From Artocarpus heterophyllus (Eukaryota; Streptophyta; Magnoliopsida; Rosales; Moraceae), in the NCBI GenBank assembly GCA_025403435.1, contig CM046347.1:25308597-25372596 (forward strand): 64,000 bases of DNA. The letters are read 5' to 3'. Positions 36,746-53,510 of the stretch are shown piece after piece. The translations under genes were made by a program, and so were the position numbers. Within the stretch, counting starts at the first letter, position 1. Every line of letters starts with the position of its first letter. Below the pieces are notes generated by a model. It had not been told where the DNA came from. It saw only the letters and a list, made by a program, of their open reading frames with translations, and ran no database searches.

Positions 36746-38340
36746 GTTTGGTTTCTAAAACAGACTAACTCTTTTTTATTATTTTTTTTTTTTTGGGTTT
36801 TTGTTCCGCTCTGCCTAAATTATGAATGAGAAGAAGATGGAAATACAAAAGGGCTTAGGAGTTATGACAGTTAGGTAATGACAAGTTACTTAACAATCTA
36901 AACAAAATATGTGCAGGTAAAAAAAGAAGATAAGATATGATATTGCACGTATGAAAAGTCAGAAAATAAAATATATACATGTTAGAAAAGTTGAACCAAA
37001 TCAGATCAAATTTTGAAAAATAAACACGCAATGAGATCAACTTTTGACAAACGATTCTCTAACTCTACAGCTTTTGACAATTTATAACAAGCAGACAAAA
37101 CCCAATATATTTAATTGTACACTTTTTTGACAAAATAAACACGAATCTAGAAAAGTTAATAGAAGACATATGACATACTGTAAATCTTTTGACAAAAAAA
37201 CACAAATCTAGGACATTCAGTAAAAGACATATGGCATATTGTAAACCTTTTGACAAAAACATAAATCTAGGAAAATCATTCGAGATCTAAAAATTTTAAA
37301 CTAACAACAAGAACAAACACGTGATGCATCTCACAAGGTAATATTTTTTTAAAATAAAATAACACTCATATGTAACAACTACTGTAATTATAAAATAAAA
37401 AACAAACATTTATTCTTTAACACGTACTGTAACAATATAAAAATAGACAAACACTCAAAACACAAAGTACATTTTTTGCAGAAATACTCAAATGACCTCC
37501 ATAGATTAATAATTTTCTCCCCATCTATTTTTCTTACAAATTAAAAAACATGGTCTTTAAGTGGTAGATTCTTGAGTCGTTATCTTTCTGCATGAAGTTT
37601 GGGCCAAAGATTAGAAATTATACATTTGACATATCCACTCAGATGATTATGAAGAGAAGCATGGAGATCGTCCAAGTTCTTTTTAAAAAGTCATTTTTAC
37701 AGAAATAGATTTTGTCATCCCTATATATGACAAATCTAGGAGAACAATATTTGTCTTCACAAGTCTGTCGTCCATATTTGTTACATTTAGATTCGATAGA
37801 ATGAGTTCTCCTTCCATCACACTATGACTAATACTCATACCTAAAAGGTCAATCTCTTAATTAAAGTCATTCGGATGAATTTTTTCTTCTACCAACATTA
37901 CAACATGATATTTCCCTCCAAAGTCCAAAGTATGCTATGGGCCTAGCATTTGTAAGTTAGTCCGTGTCCCTGTGGTCCATTTTTTCCCTTTTGTTTAACC
38001 TTTTTCCTTGTGCACATGTACTGGCCCAGCATCCACTTCTATACTATTCACACGCCTATGCATACATACAATCCTTCTTTCAATAAAGCTTCTTTTTCAC
38101 GCCCTTTTTCCTAAGACAGCTTCTTATCCTGAGATATCGGCATACAACTAATTATCCCAAGAAATTAAAAAATAAATAAATAATTCAATACTTGTTTGTC
38201 ATTTCTCGAGATTTCCTTAGTACGGTATTAAAAAAATACAAAAAATATATATATATATATATATATATTTACTTTTGAAGGGTAAAATCACATTGTAGTT
38301 GTAACAGATTAAAAAAAAGATGTTTAATAATTGAACCAAA
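36746..38340. other. Intergenic region
   Basis: No gene is seen. It holds a 61-bp tandem repeat at 37123-37285 and an (AT)n tract near 38248. The right end will be the promoter region of the plus-strand PME. Confidence 0.5.
37123..37285. repeat. 61-bp tandem repeat, about 2.6 copies
   Basis: Units begin with CTTTTGACAAAA at about 37124, 37186 and 37247 and share AATCTAG and AGACATATG blocks. A more decayed unit may precede it at 37034. Confidence 0.8.
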
Positions 38341-38359
38341 GTCCAAAAACATTTTTCTT

Positions 38360-38365
38360 TATAAG
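38360..38365 (+). promoter_or_regulatory. Possible TATA box of plus-strand PME
   Basis: TATAAG lies 107 bp before the ATG at 38467, followed by a CT-rich leader ending CTCTCTCTCTACCAGCC. Position is plausible; the motif is weak. Confidence 0.35.
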
Positions 38366-38466
38366 ATGCAATCAATTATCAATCAGCCTATTTAATTCAT
38401 CACTCCCTCAACAATCTCCTCAATTCCCTCCACAATTTCCCCCTTCCCTCTCTCTCTCTACCAGCC

Positions 38467-41400
38467 ATGAACGACCTAAGAAGAAAAACAAACCTCTCAC
38501 TAATCATCTCCATTTTAAACCTTCTCTTCATTTCATCACAAACCCATTTTTTCACAGACACTAAAGATAATCAAGAAATTACCCCAATACGCCTACACTT
38601 TCACAAACACAACCAGATCGCACTCTGGGCATGCGAGGGAACACTCTACCCGGAACTCTGCGTTTCGACGGTCGCTTCTTTCAAGGACTTGGCCTCAAAA
38701 TCCCTCCGACAGATCATCTCCTCCACAGTAAGCCACACTCTCAGAGAGGTCAAAGCCTCGTCCACAAACTGCACCGTCATCGAACGAAACCTCAGGGGCA
38801 ACGACCCGGTTCAGAAGCGAGCACTCGACGACTGCCTCGAGCTCTTGGACGACACGGTAGCCGAGCTAAACGACGTCATTTTCGATCTCTCCTCAAAGAA
38901 AGCTGCCTCGAAGTATTTCCACGACTTGCAGACTTTACTCAGCGGCGCGATGACGAACCAGTACACGTGCGTCGACGGGTTCGACTGGGCCAAGGCGAAG
39001 TATTTGAGGAACTACGTGCAGGACAGACTGATTACCATCTCGAACCACGTGAGTAATATTTTGGTCATGGTGAACAAGATCAAGAGCAAGAATAATGTCA
39101 CCACTGGGTCGAGGGAATCGACGTCCGAGGTTTTCACCGAGTATGGGAGAGTGAAAAATGGTTTCCCTACGTGGGTTTCGGCCAAGGATCGAAGATTGTT
39201 GCAGTCGGTGGTGAATGAGACCAAGTATGACTTGGTGGTGGCCAAGGACGGCTCCGGAAACTTCACCACCATTGGCGAGGCCGTGGCGGTGGCTCCGAAC
39301 AACAGCGAAACAAGGTTTTTCCTCGTGTTTAATTTATATATATGAACAAAGAAAAAGGCGTTAGACAGAATGGAGTCACTACTTAATTACTGTCTCTTAG
39401 TGTGTGGTATTGAATACTAACGTTCAATCATCACATTACAATAACCACATATAATATAAATATATATATGTGGGACCCAATGTGTTGTAATTTATTATAT
39501 GGTGTCACATTGTCACGTAGTTTACCTTTTTTTTTTTTGACATTAAGGGTGTTTGTTTTGCTTATATATATATTTGTTTTGCTTATATATATATATAAAT
39601 ATAAATATATATATATAGGTTTGTGATATACATAAAAGCGGGTGCTTATCTTGAGAATGTGGAGGTTGTGAGGAAGAAGACCAATTTGATGTTCGTAGGA
39701 GATGGGATAGGAAAGACCGTCGTCAAAGCGAGTAGAAATCATGTGGATGGCTGGACCACTTTCCGATCGGCTACTGTCGGTGAGCTGCTTTCTTAATCTT
39801 TTCTTTCTCAATATTATTTTAGTAATTGAATCTCTCATATCTGATCAAGCTTTAAAAAAATTGTTTTAAACAAAAAAAAAACTAACTTTTAGTTTTTTTA
39901 GGTTGAATTCGAAATTTACATTAGAGCTTTTCAAAAAAAAATTTACATTCGATCTGACGTGTCTAAGGTTGTCAAAATCTGAACAATACTCCCGTGATGG
40001 CCGGTCTAGACTGTAAAACTGGCGCACTGCCATGTAACCTAGGAAACTGTGCAATATACTTGCGGTCAGATTATGACTTTATGACTTTACAGGATATCTG
40101 TTTGGTTAAAGTTTTTGAATAAAGTATTTGAATAGAAATTTAAATTTTTATGAGAAAAAATATTGTAGCAAAATGATTCAAATGTTTCGTACAATAACTA
40201 TTATAACATATAAGATTTTAGGTTGAAATAATTTTTTTTTATTTTTGTTATAAAATATAAAAATTTTATATTATTTTTAATTAAAATATTAGTTAAAATC
40301 AGTTAATGTTAAATATTTTTTAAGTTTTTTTTATAGTTTTTAAATTTAAAAACTTCAGTTACAAGACGCTTGTTGCAGTAACATCTTTTAAGTGGCCAAA
40401 AAAGCACGCGATTATTAATTCATTAGGTTATTATTGAATGAGTCGAATAAGTGGTTGATTCGATATACTATACGCACAATACTTTTTGACAAAATTATGT
40501 GACACTATAAATATAATTTTGAAGACTGGATTTCACAAGGACCACCAACATGGCGGTCCTAAGAAATTCATAATTATAGATTCATGGTTATTATTATGAT
40601 TTTTGTTCGTTTTGTTGGAAATTTAAGAAGTGTCTTAAATTACATTTAAGGTATTTATAGCTCATTAAAAGTAATTTGGTGTCTAAACTTGAAACTTAAG
40701 GTCTGTTATTTTTTTGTTCGTGTTATTATTAGTGTGTTTAGTAACACAATTAAAATTAAAAATTAAAATAAATTTATTATAACATATAAAAATTTTAAAT
40801 TATATTTTATTTTTATTATGTAATGTAATATATAATAGTTTTATAATGAATAATTTCAATTATAAAGAAAACCGTATGTTGAAGTGCACTTTTTTTAGGC
40901 CCAATCAAATTCGCCTACATTCCACATTGTCAAAAAGTCAAAAGTCATACTCGTGAAAAGGACGTAATATGCCAAATCATGTCAGAAACGATGTGATCGA
41001 ATGATTAAAAAGACACTCGCAATTCCATTGACAAGGATCATTGTTATACGGTTTGAAAAAGGCAGTCATCGATCATTATTAAAGGATTAATTGCCTTAAG
41101 GACAAAAGGAAAAATCTTGAGACAATTTCAAGAGAGTTTCATCGACATCTACAGCTATCTAACCCAATAGATTAAAAACTGGTTACCCATAAAATAATAA
41201 ATCTTAGCTTAAAAAATATATTATATAAATTAAATTAGATTTTAATATTTTATAAATAGTAAGATTTTAATTCTATAGAAAAAGGATTTTTTTCATCAAT
41301 AGGTCTCACAATTTTAATTGGTGTGAGATTTTGAGCATTACTGTTTTTTTTAACTACTGTTTGTATGAAAATGTTTTTAACTTGTCCAGTATTAAATGTA

Positions 41401-44265
41401 TTGATGGTCTTAAATACCTTTACGAAAATATAGGATGGATCCTATATCATAAAAGTCATAGGTCCACTGTATGAATTGTGGTGCTTAATTTGCACTAGTG
41501 GTATCTTAAGTATTTTTGTTTTAGCTAAGTAGAGTATATGCAGTCAACAATATTATGCGCTCACCATTTCTTTATAAGGAATGCCCACGTGGTTATGATT
41601 TGTATATTGTAACTTTATTCTATTTTATGCATGACAATAATAGCTTAAAGTTCTTATAGTCTGTTTAAAAACTCTGTTAAAACTATATGCTGTGGTTCTA
41701 AATAAAATTCATAAAATTTGAAGAAAAAATTAAATAGAACTTCAAAATGCGGTTCCAACTTAATTCTTAAGCAGACTATTAGCTTTTGAAAAGTCGAAAA
41801 ACACAGGTCGTGTTAGTATTTCTCAGCTTAAAACATCAGGCAATGTGTTACTCCCTTTAGGCAAGCAGGCATGCGATAGTCTCAAGTGTGATTGGAAAGA
41901 GAAATCGATAGTAGTATTACCTGGAGAGAGAAAAAAAAAAAAAAAGTTGCTTTGGTTATATCTATGCAGACAATTTAATGAGTAAACACTCTCCGACACC
42001 TATCTTTATTTAATTTTTTTAATTTTCATAAAAAAAATATAGGAGTCGGTGCAACACCAGGGGAGTCCACGTTTCCTTATCACTGAATTTAGATTATCTG
42101 ATTTTGGAACCGCGTAAGGAGTTGAATTTGTCAGAAAAGATATTTGTCATTACTGCTTGTCTAGAAATGTATATCAAAGTTGAGATTTTATTTTCTGAGC
42201 CATGTGAAAAAGTAAGATCTAGTAACAGCATTTTCCACACATGATATAGGTGGATTCCAACTTATTATTTTGTCCCCTACTATATATGTCCTCGTATTTT
42301 CCTTTCTGAATTTAAAATTAAAGGATTGAAAATTCATATTATTAAACCATACATGAACAATGATTTTAGACTGCTATGACTCTTTTTGTTTTTGTCCTTT
42401 TTGACAGACAAAAATAATTTGGAACCTATGTAAAATGCATCCAACAGGAGGGCATTTTGGATTAATATTTATTGGTCTATATATAGAAGTTTAAATATGT
42501 ATACAACACATGACAATAGGCAACATCACGTCAATTGACACTATACTTGGTTGACTATCGAAATCGAAATGTTGGAAAATGATAGAAACATGCATCAATC
42601 TCGCACTAAAAGGTTTATTAATTACTTCAATGTAAAGCAAATATTTGAAATATCACAACGTCGATCTACTACTAAGATATTGTTTTGATACACCTACTCT
42701 TGATGTCAACGTTCTTAAATTAGACAGCATATTGTAGGGAGGCCGGCACAAAATAAGTATCCCATTGACAATCATGTGTAGTGCTTATGAGAAAACTTGA
42801 AATTATATAGTTGGAACCACACATGAAGGTTTTATATTGCAATAAATTTTTATTTTATATTGTAACATATGAGAGCTTTATATTATTAATAATTAAATCT
42901 GTGTAAGTCAAACACCCATATAATTTTCGTTAAGAAAGTACTTGTTCTGTTTTCCTCCCTTATATTTTGCCGACGCTTTTGCATGAGCAAAGGGCAATCT
43001 TGATAGTCTAACACGACTACAAAAAACTATATACGTCAATCAAAAGATATAAATATATGCATTATTTTTACTTAGTATGGTCTATGAGTAATACAACTTT
43101 TACTTGTAAACACTTTCATGATTTATGTGAGAAAAGAAAATGCCAGTGCTTAGGTACCTTTTTGCTTTGAGCTATCTCTGCTGATCATCTATAATAAATA
43201 AAAAAAAGGAAAAATTCTTTTCATCCTGTTATAACCACAGGCAACTCACAAAACTTGCAAAATTATAAACCTTAATCTAATAAATAGTATATTTTTAAAA
43301 TTAAATCTTATTATTTTATTAATTACGGGTTATAACGCTAAGGGTAACTAGGATTTCTCATTTAAAAAAAAAAAAAAAGCAATTGCATCTAGTCACCGAG
43401 TGACATCATTTAATAGTCAAGATAATTACGCTTAAGTACTAAATAAACACATTTAAGAAAGAAAATACACAATTATCTTTGATATTAGTAGTTCTTTTTT
43501 CTTTCACAAAAACAAAAATGTCTTGTCCCTAATGAAATTGATACATTTATACTGATTGCATGAACAGCCGTGGTGGGGAACGGGTTCATAGCAAAGGGCA
43601 TGACGTTCGAGAACTCGGCGGGTCCGAGCAAGCACCAGGCGGTGGCGCTCCGGTCCGGCTCCGACCTCTCGACCTTCTACAAGTGCAGCTTTGTCGGCTA
43701 CCAGGACACTTTGTACGCCCACTCGCTCCGCCAGTTCTACCGCGAATGCGACATCTACGGCACCGTCGACTTCGTCTTCGGCAACGCCGCGGTCGTCTTC
43801 CAGAACTGCAACCTCTACGCCCGCCGCCCCAACCCCAACCAGCGCAACATCTTCACCGCCCAAGGCCGCGAAGATCCCAACCAAAACACCGGCATTTCCA
43901 TCCTCAACTGCAAAGTCACTGCAAGCTCGGACTTGGCCCCAGTTAAATCATCCTTCAAGACGTATCTAGGCCGTCCGTGGAAGGAATATTCACGCACGGT
44001 CTTCATGAAGTCGTACATTGACGATTTGGTGGACCCCGCCGGGTGGTTAGAGTGGAATGCCACGACGTTTGCGTTGAGCACCTTGTATTATGGAGAGTAC
44101 ATGAACCGTGGGCCCGGGTCGAACACGAGTGTCCGGGTGACGTGGCCGGGTTATCGGGTCATCAATAGCTCTGTTGAGGCTAATAAGTTTACCGTGGACA
44201 CTTTTATACAAGGGAATGAGTGGTTGAATTCTACTCAGGTTCCATACTTTGCTAATTTGGGTTGA
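38467..44265 (+). CDS. Pectin methylesterase with inhibitor pro-domain, second gene
   Basis: Three exons, 38467-39314, 39619-39779 and 43568-44265, encode 568 residues. The joins ACAAG|G and GTCG|CC give [12 protein letters not shown] and SATVAVVGNG. A signal anchor covers residues 8-24. The inhibitor-like pro-domain runs about 53-205, and the processing site RRLLQ is at 242-246. The catalytic domain keeps Q360, Q382, D383, D404, R472 and W474, in [18 protein letters not shown] and LGRPWKEYS. It acts on wall pectin like the gene at 29168, but has an extra intron and a distinct pro-domain, so the two are old relatives rather than a fresh duplicate. Intron 2 is 3.8 kb. The start of exon 3 is strikingly GC-rich. 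Confidence 0.94.
39780..43567 (+). other. 3.8-kb second intron of the PME
   Basis: AT-rich sequence with donor GTGAGC and acceptor GAACAG. It holds no gene. It contains dispersed AT-rich blocks with TAACATATAARA motifs (near 40205, 40779 and 42862) and a small hairpin around CTCCGACACCTAT and ATAGGAGTCGGTG (41990-42045), which suggest inserted small transposons. Confidence 0.7.
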
Positions 44266-46552
44266 AGTACTATATTGCTATGTATACTCTTAGATTAAGC
44301 TTCTTTTTTTTTTTATTTTCTTGATTTGAGATATATGAAGTCATTCTATATTGCTTTTCAAATAGTAGCAAGGCATAGTGGGGGGGGTAGGGGATTAATA
44401 TTGGTAGAAGAGGTAGCTACCAAATTTAAGAAAACTTGCAAAAAAAAAAATCAAGACACTTATTTCTACTTATTATAATAATTATTATTATAATACCCAA
44501 AAAAGACATAAAAATTCCCAAAAGATCTCTACGGCATGGAGATACGGCCACAGACCCTGCATGGAGCTATAAGGGTGGGGCGATGATGCCCATGTTTTCA
44601 TAATGAGATGATCGACTTAAGTGGCATCACGGCGTCATGCCTAGCTTCAAGCTTGCAAATCTACAAGCATTGCGACGAATAGTGTGGCAAAACAATGGCT
44701 TCTACAAGTGGCGCGACAAGCATGGACCTCAAGGGCTTGGCGGCTACAAAAGCACAAGGGCAATGGATCTCCAACATTGTGTTCTTTTCGGTACATGATC
44801 ATCACAACTCCAATTCCATCATCGACGCCTGTCATTCATGTTGCTAGTACCCTCAAAGTGAGGGAGAAAGAGAGGAGATAGAAAAGACAAGAACTATGAT
44901 TGGAAGGGTAATGTTGTTTGTTCAATCTATTGCATCTAAAAAATTGGTGGCATTTAATATGAGAAGTTTTTGAACACCACATATTGTGATCTACACTTAA
45001 AAAACTTGTCATATTCTCTAAATGAATCTTTTTTCTCCCCTAAAAAGAAGAAAATACACAATTTTTGGTAGTGAAATAGAGAAACTTAATAACTTGAGTT
45101 GGCAACGTAAAGAATGTGTTTTTTTTTTTTTTTGGCTAGTCAATAAAGAACGTGTAATTATATCTAAAGAATATGGTCCCCTTGACTCACTTGGTTACTT
45201 CTCTGTCTAAATGGAAAGTAAAGATGATGCCCAAGTTATTGGACAGGCCTGTCAAAATAATGGAGGCCCATATAAAAGATGACGAGGGTCCAACGATGAC
45301 AATTTCTGAACAATCCGAAAATCACGGAAGTTGAAAAGAAAACCGAAGAACAAGAGAAATAGTGGGAGAGATTGAAATGATTGGACTAGAAGCACATGCC
45401 CTCCAAATGCCCGTTCCCCATGCACGAATTCTTCTTTTTCAATTGATGAATTAATGTACTCTTTTATCCTCAATGGCGTGAACCTTTTCCCAAGGTTTTC
45501 CTTTTTATTTAATTTTATTTATTTTTTTGGAAGTGAACTTTGACAACTTTTTACGTGTTTGTGCTTTCACGTGGAGAAAAAGACAAAAAAAATCCAATAC
45601 CGATTATGTCATAGCCGTGATTTGATTTGATCCTGGCATGAATTCTTAAATGTTTTAAAAAAAAATTAAAACTAAAGGTTAAAACTTACACCATATAATA
45701 ATTTTACAAAATATTAACCGTTTAAATTAAAACTAATGATTTAAACTATTTAAGAACTTTATAAAATGTTAACTATTTAAATTAAAATTAATGATTTAAA
45801 CTCTTCCCTTAAATAGGCTCTACGTTAAAGAGGTTGGTGGCAATTGAGTAAGTAAAGACAAGATTAAAAAAGAAAAAAGAAAAAGAGAGATTCATTAATT
45901 TGTCCTCAAATATACATGACTTAAAGAAGAAATAAAACTATCAAGATTCAAACTTTAACCCTAGTATTAACATTATTAACTAAAAAAAAAAAAACTTTTT
46001 AACTCTAATGAATACGAGCATACACTCGTGCACTCAACCACATGAGCTGCCTGAAGTAGCATATTTGAAACAAGAAAAAAAGTTGAACAACATGAACACT
46101 ATATGCCCATCTCATAAGGATCCAATTATAGAACGCCATGTAAAATTTGGACCTCTTTTTTTTAGTGTCTACCACATGGAGATTATACATTCATTCATGC
46201 ACAAAAAGAAATTAGTGCAAAACCATCTCATAAGAGTTGTAATCTCCAAAGTTCTAAACCAGTGGGGAATTATATGGTGTCAGCTTTTTGTAATTCTAAT
46301 CATCTTTGACATTTTAAGTCTTTCCTACCCCTTTTACAGGGAGGCAAACAAGATATGAGAACATGAATGCAATGCTTTTGCATGTGCAATTATATCAGAG
46401 ATGCACATGAAGCTACGAATAAGCCATTTTCGACAAACATGCTCTCTGGGTCCAACCTGGGCCACTATTTCTTTGTGCACTAAAAAAGAGGTTCTATCTT
46501 AGAAATTTCCTCCCATTATTATTTCCGTCTTATCCACACCATCAATATTTTC

Positions 46553-46591
<39 letters not shown>

Positions 46592-47654
46592 TGTATATAA
46601 GTATATATATGATGAATTTTACAAGCTTGTCATCTGACTTAATGCAGTAATGTCTCCCATCCCCTTGTCTTGGGGCTTCTAGTTCTTTTTATTGGGTCCT
46701 ATCTCTTCTCTTTTTTCTTCTTCTTCTTCCTCTTTTTGTTTAATCATTGAGCATTTCAGTAAAAGCTGAGGTTTACATTGCTCAACCAAAGACCAATCAT
46801 GCAGAAGGATTTCAGGAGAAAAAGAAAATTAGTTTTGTAATATATATATATTTATATATATATATACACATATAGATGATGAGTCGCTAAAGCTTTTTGA
46901 TATTCCATATTATTCGCACTAAAGTTTCTATGTTATTTGTAAGGAAAAGATGATGTCATGTGGAGAGATAATGCCATGTAAATTTTATAGTACTTCATTG
47001 CAAGATGCCACGAAAGCTGCCTTCAATATGACGCATTTGTAACACTGGTTTCTGTTCTGTGCTCAAATTATGAGTGCATTAGGGAATCAAGTTTTAACTT
47101 ATTACTATATAAAGTTCTGATATATTACAGTTAAAACAAAAAATATTACAGTGTAAAGCTCTCACATGATATAGTATTTCTAAATTTTAACTTTAAGCTC
47201 TAAGTAGTTTTTACATATTAATTTACATATTACTACAAACAAAAAAGAAAAAAAAAACATACAGATAAATATTGATTTCTTTTTTTTTTTTTGCCAAACT
47301 ATACACATATTGCATTTTATATTTCACCTTTATTATTATAACTACTAGATTATGGACATAGTTGTCAGCAGTTCCAACTTCCCTCCAAAAGAAAATAATA
47401 AAAAAAAATGAAGCATAGATCAAGTGGGTAAAGTTTAATGCATCCTATTATTATAGATTCTTTTAGAATGTAAATAACGCTCGTAATTGATGCAATTGGA
47501 CTTCATCAAAGCAATCGGTCTTCATCGATACAGCTCCAGGCTACACCGTCCTTCATTATGCTTGATTGATAGTTTAAAAAACATTCCCTTTTTTTTGTTT
47601 TCAAAAAAGGAGAAGAATTTTGCAGTCAGGTATGAAAAAGTTTGTTAGAAAATA

Positions 47655-47770
47655 TTAGAAGTGCATTTGACAACGTAATTAGAACGACTTTATTATGATA
47701 CGTAAGAGGTTTACACTGAAGAAGTTAAAACTTTATAGTTACAACAGTATTGTCAAACAAAGCCTATCAT
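47655..47770. repeat. MITE-like element
   Basis: The left end GCATTTGACAACGTA and the right end TATTGTCAAACAAAGC form imperfect inverted repeats about 110 bp apart. Internal TTTATAGTTACAACAG blocks match other copies in the region. Confidence 0.45.
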
Positions 47771-48124
47771 ATAAAATTTAAAAACTAAAGGCATATATAA
47801 TTTGATATAAGTTGATAAAAATTTTATTTTAAAAAATTGTATCTAACGATAAAGTATCTCCCTACTTATGAATTCTTTCAAGAAAAAATTAATTATCACA
47901 AAGCAGACGATCGTTTCATGTCCTTCTTCTTCTTCTTCTTTTCCTAACAAGTGAGATTTATGAACTATCTTATTAGTCTTTGTGCGCAAAAAAGGAGCTC
48001 AAATATCCTACAATTTGTGATATCCTACCGAAGAATTCTTCCAAAAAAATCAAAATTTTCTTTAAAATGTTATCAAAAAGCAAAACAAATAGTTTAATTT
48101 GAGTTTCATTTATGTCCTACTTCT

Positions 48125-48300
48125 TGAGTACGGGTGTTTGACAAAATCAGTAATAAAAAATTTTAGTTACTACAATATAAAGCTGTCACATGCTACATCA
48201 TATGCTACAGTGATCAAGAAAAAATAAGCTAAGGTGTTAAAACTCTTATATGCTACAATTTTCATTTTAAAAGTTTTCAATCTAACCACACTTATGAAAT
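48125..48300. repeat. MITE-like element
   Basis: It starts GGGTGTTTGACAAAAT and carries ACAATATAAAGCTGTCACATG and CTTATATGCTACA blocks. It resembles the segments at 47655 and 54088. Confidence 0.4.
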
Positions 48301-49141
48301 AAGGTGAGATTTATAATTTATGAACTGACTTAGTAGTCTTATGAACAAGACAGACAAATAATAATAAAAAAAGCTCCAATGCTAGACATGGTTCATTTTT
48401 GGTGTTACGTATAAGGAGGAGCAAGAACTTCCTCAGCTTGTCTATGCTTCCGTATTCAATTGCACAGTTCCAAATATCTCTACATCACCTGAACGGGGCC
48501 TTAATTGACCATTTTGCGACTCACTCAGTGAATTCAAAGATTTTTCGCGACCAAATTAAACCCACGTTTATATTCACCATCTTTCTCCGACAGAATTTCA
48601 TTGTTCAAGTATCAAGCCCATAAAAAATCCCACTATCAAAGTGTTTATTCACCTTTACCTGACAGCAGTCAAATTATGGAAAAGAACTCATTAATATTCG
48701 ATCTTATAGTTCCAAAGTAATAGGAGCCGAGCATATATATTGTACTTCCATTTTGTTAAAACAACTTTAGGAGAATCATGGGCAGAATCTCATTCTATCT
48801 TAATGCATGTGGTACTTGCATATATGGTGATAGAAGGATAAGATATATGTATCTACACATCTACATATACATATATATATATATATAGAGGTTTTTACTT
48901 AAATCCATCACCTAATCAGATTTCATTTCAATGTTTGTAACTTTTTTGTTTGATAATATAAATCTGTTCATGATAATATAAATATGTTCATGGATCTTAT
49001 AACACTCAATTTGTTATTATGTAGCTTACAATATTACATGTGTTATATGCAAACAACTTCTTGAGAATTATATAAATGTATGAATATCCTCAAACAAAGA
49101 AAGTTATAAACACCTAAACTAGTTCGGTGCGGTGCGGGATC

Positions 49142-49149
<8 letters not shown>

Positions 49150-49216
<67 letters not shown>
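49150..49216. repeat. (AT)33 microsatellite
   Basis: A perfect AT dinucleotide run of 67 bp. Confidence 0.97.
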
Positions 49217-49218
<2 letters not shown>

Positions 49219-50572
49219 AACCAAATATATGCCTTTGTTACACGTAGTAAAAAAAATTAATGATAATATAATTCATAAATCAGGGATCTGTCTGTAGTGA
49301 AAGTCTTTATCTTGGTTTGTAATTTTATTTTCTAACCGAATCTTGATTCGGTTGTGATACCAAAATTCCTCTATCTTCAATAGTGCTAAGCGTAGACGCA
49401 TTTTGCATGTGATGCCTATGGCCTAGAAGCCATATGCATTTGATCTTTAAGTCAAAATCGTCTGTCACTACTGATCTTTCGTTTTTTTTTTTTGCTTACC
49501 CAAAAAAGAAAATCAGTAGCCTTTTATTTATTTATTTATTTATTCGTACTGCTAGAAATTGGAATCACTACTCTTTTTTCATTACGTAAGTTTCATGTGC
49601 TTATCTTTTAAATGAGCAAGAGAGTCCCATGTGAAGATAAAGTCTCCAATGGGTCTTTAGTGCCCCGGTATGCCTTCATTTATGTTTACTGGGGGACCCT
49701 AAAATTGACGTTACGCAACTTCACAAGCACCCGTCCAGTCCATTTTAGCAGTAATAATTCTTTAAAAAAGAAAACAAGAACAAAGAAGTTGGTAGTATGG
49801 TTGGTCCTTAAGTATATTAAAATAACGTTCCTAAAGCAGTAATTCCGAAATTTGCCAGATTGGATTCTCGGTATTCATTCTTAACATATCTTTGTCAAAT
49901 TTAAGAACGAAATAATCAATGTCATACAATGACCTATTTTACTCGTAGTCCCTAACCTTCGACAGGAAATTTTTATGATAGAGAAGGTAATTTTATTTTA
50001 CTAGTAGAACATGATATTTTAGCTCTCGAGTTAAAATTTTAATGGTTTGATGTTTAACTGTTTATATTAAAAATTTACAACACGTGGTATACAATTACAT
50101 GCAATCATAGATCAAATCACTAAAAAATCAATTCGATAGTTAAAACACTATGTTTTATTGGTGTAACAAAATTGTCTTTTCTATCATAAAAATTCCTCCT
50201 TCTAACAAATATTTGCTCTAAGAAAGCACGAAAGTTTTTAACTTTAAAAAAGGGAGAAAGAATTTTCCAGTAGGACAAGGGAAAAAAAAAACCCCTCTCT
50301 TAAGCATAGTTGTAAATTGTTAATTTTTCATTAGTTCTCTTAAAATCGTACATTTTAAATCTCATATCTGGCAAATAACAGTTCATAACTATGTGTTATT
50401 GTTAGATTTTTTTTTTTTCACTCCTTGTGATAAACTTTTCTTTATTAAAAAAAAAAAAAGATGAGACTTTTTACGAAAGAAAATTTTGAAAAAAAACGAC
50501 CAACGTTAATATTTCTTTCTTAAACATTATCAAAAAGAACTTCAAAAATGTTGACAAAAATATTTGTTGAAA

Positions 50573-50735
50573 GTGTTAGGGTGTTTGAAAAAATTGGTTG
50601 GAACTAATTTCTTACTTCAAAAATACTGTAACATATAAAAGCTTTACACGATAACAATTTTTTATCTTTTATTATAATATATAAAAATTTTACATTATTT
50701 TTTTAACTAAAAAGTTAGTTATCACACCCAATGCC
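50573..50735. repeat. MITE-like element
   Basis: It begins TTAGGGTGTTTGAAAA and ends TTAGTTATCACACCCAA, giving inverted GGGTGT-type ends. The interior has CTGTAACATATAAAAGC, as in related segments. Confidence 0.4.
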
Positions 50736-51033
50736 TTGGACAAGGAGCGCATCACACCCAATGCAATATTATTATTGTTGTTATTATTATTATTATTAGT
50801 ACTAGTAGTAGTGGAGACTATAACAAAAAACTTGGCACGCTATTAAAAGAGTTGATCCAAAATGGCAATCACAACATAAAACATCTTTAGTATTTATTAT
50901 GAAACAGCTAAACCTCAAAAATTTGGATTAATAAAGTGACTAAAGGGCAAGCCCCTATTGGGAGATGCGGTCTTAATTAATTATGATAGTAACAAGCAAG
51001 ACGTAAAAGGAGCAGCCTTTTCTTCCTGAATAA

Positions 51034-53510
<2,477 letters not shown>

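Noticed and set aside
41985..42050. Hairpin with CTCCGACACC arms as a microRNA precursor
   Set aside because: Arms of about 13 bp are too short and the loop is AT-rich; more likely the ends of a small transposon.
29168..44265. The two PMEs as a recent tandem duplicate
   Set aside because: They have different intron numbers, opposite strands, and very different pro-domains.
46008..46358. 116-codon open frame
   Set aside because: No recognisable motif, signal or splice structure, and biased AT-rich composition; most likely chance.
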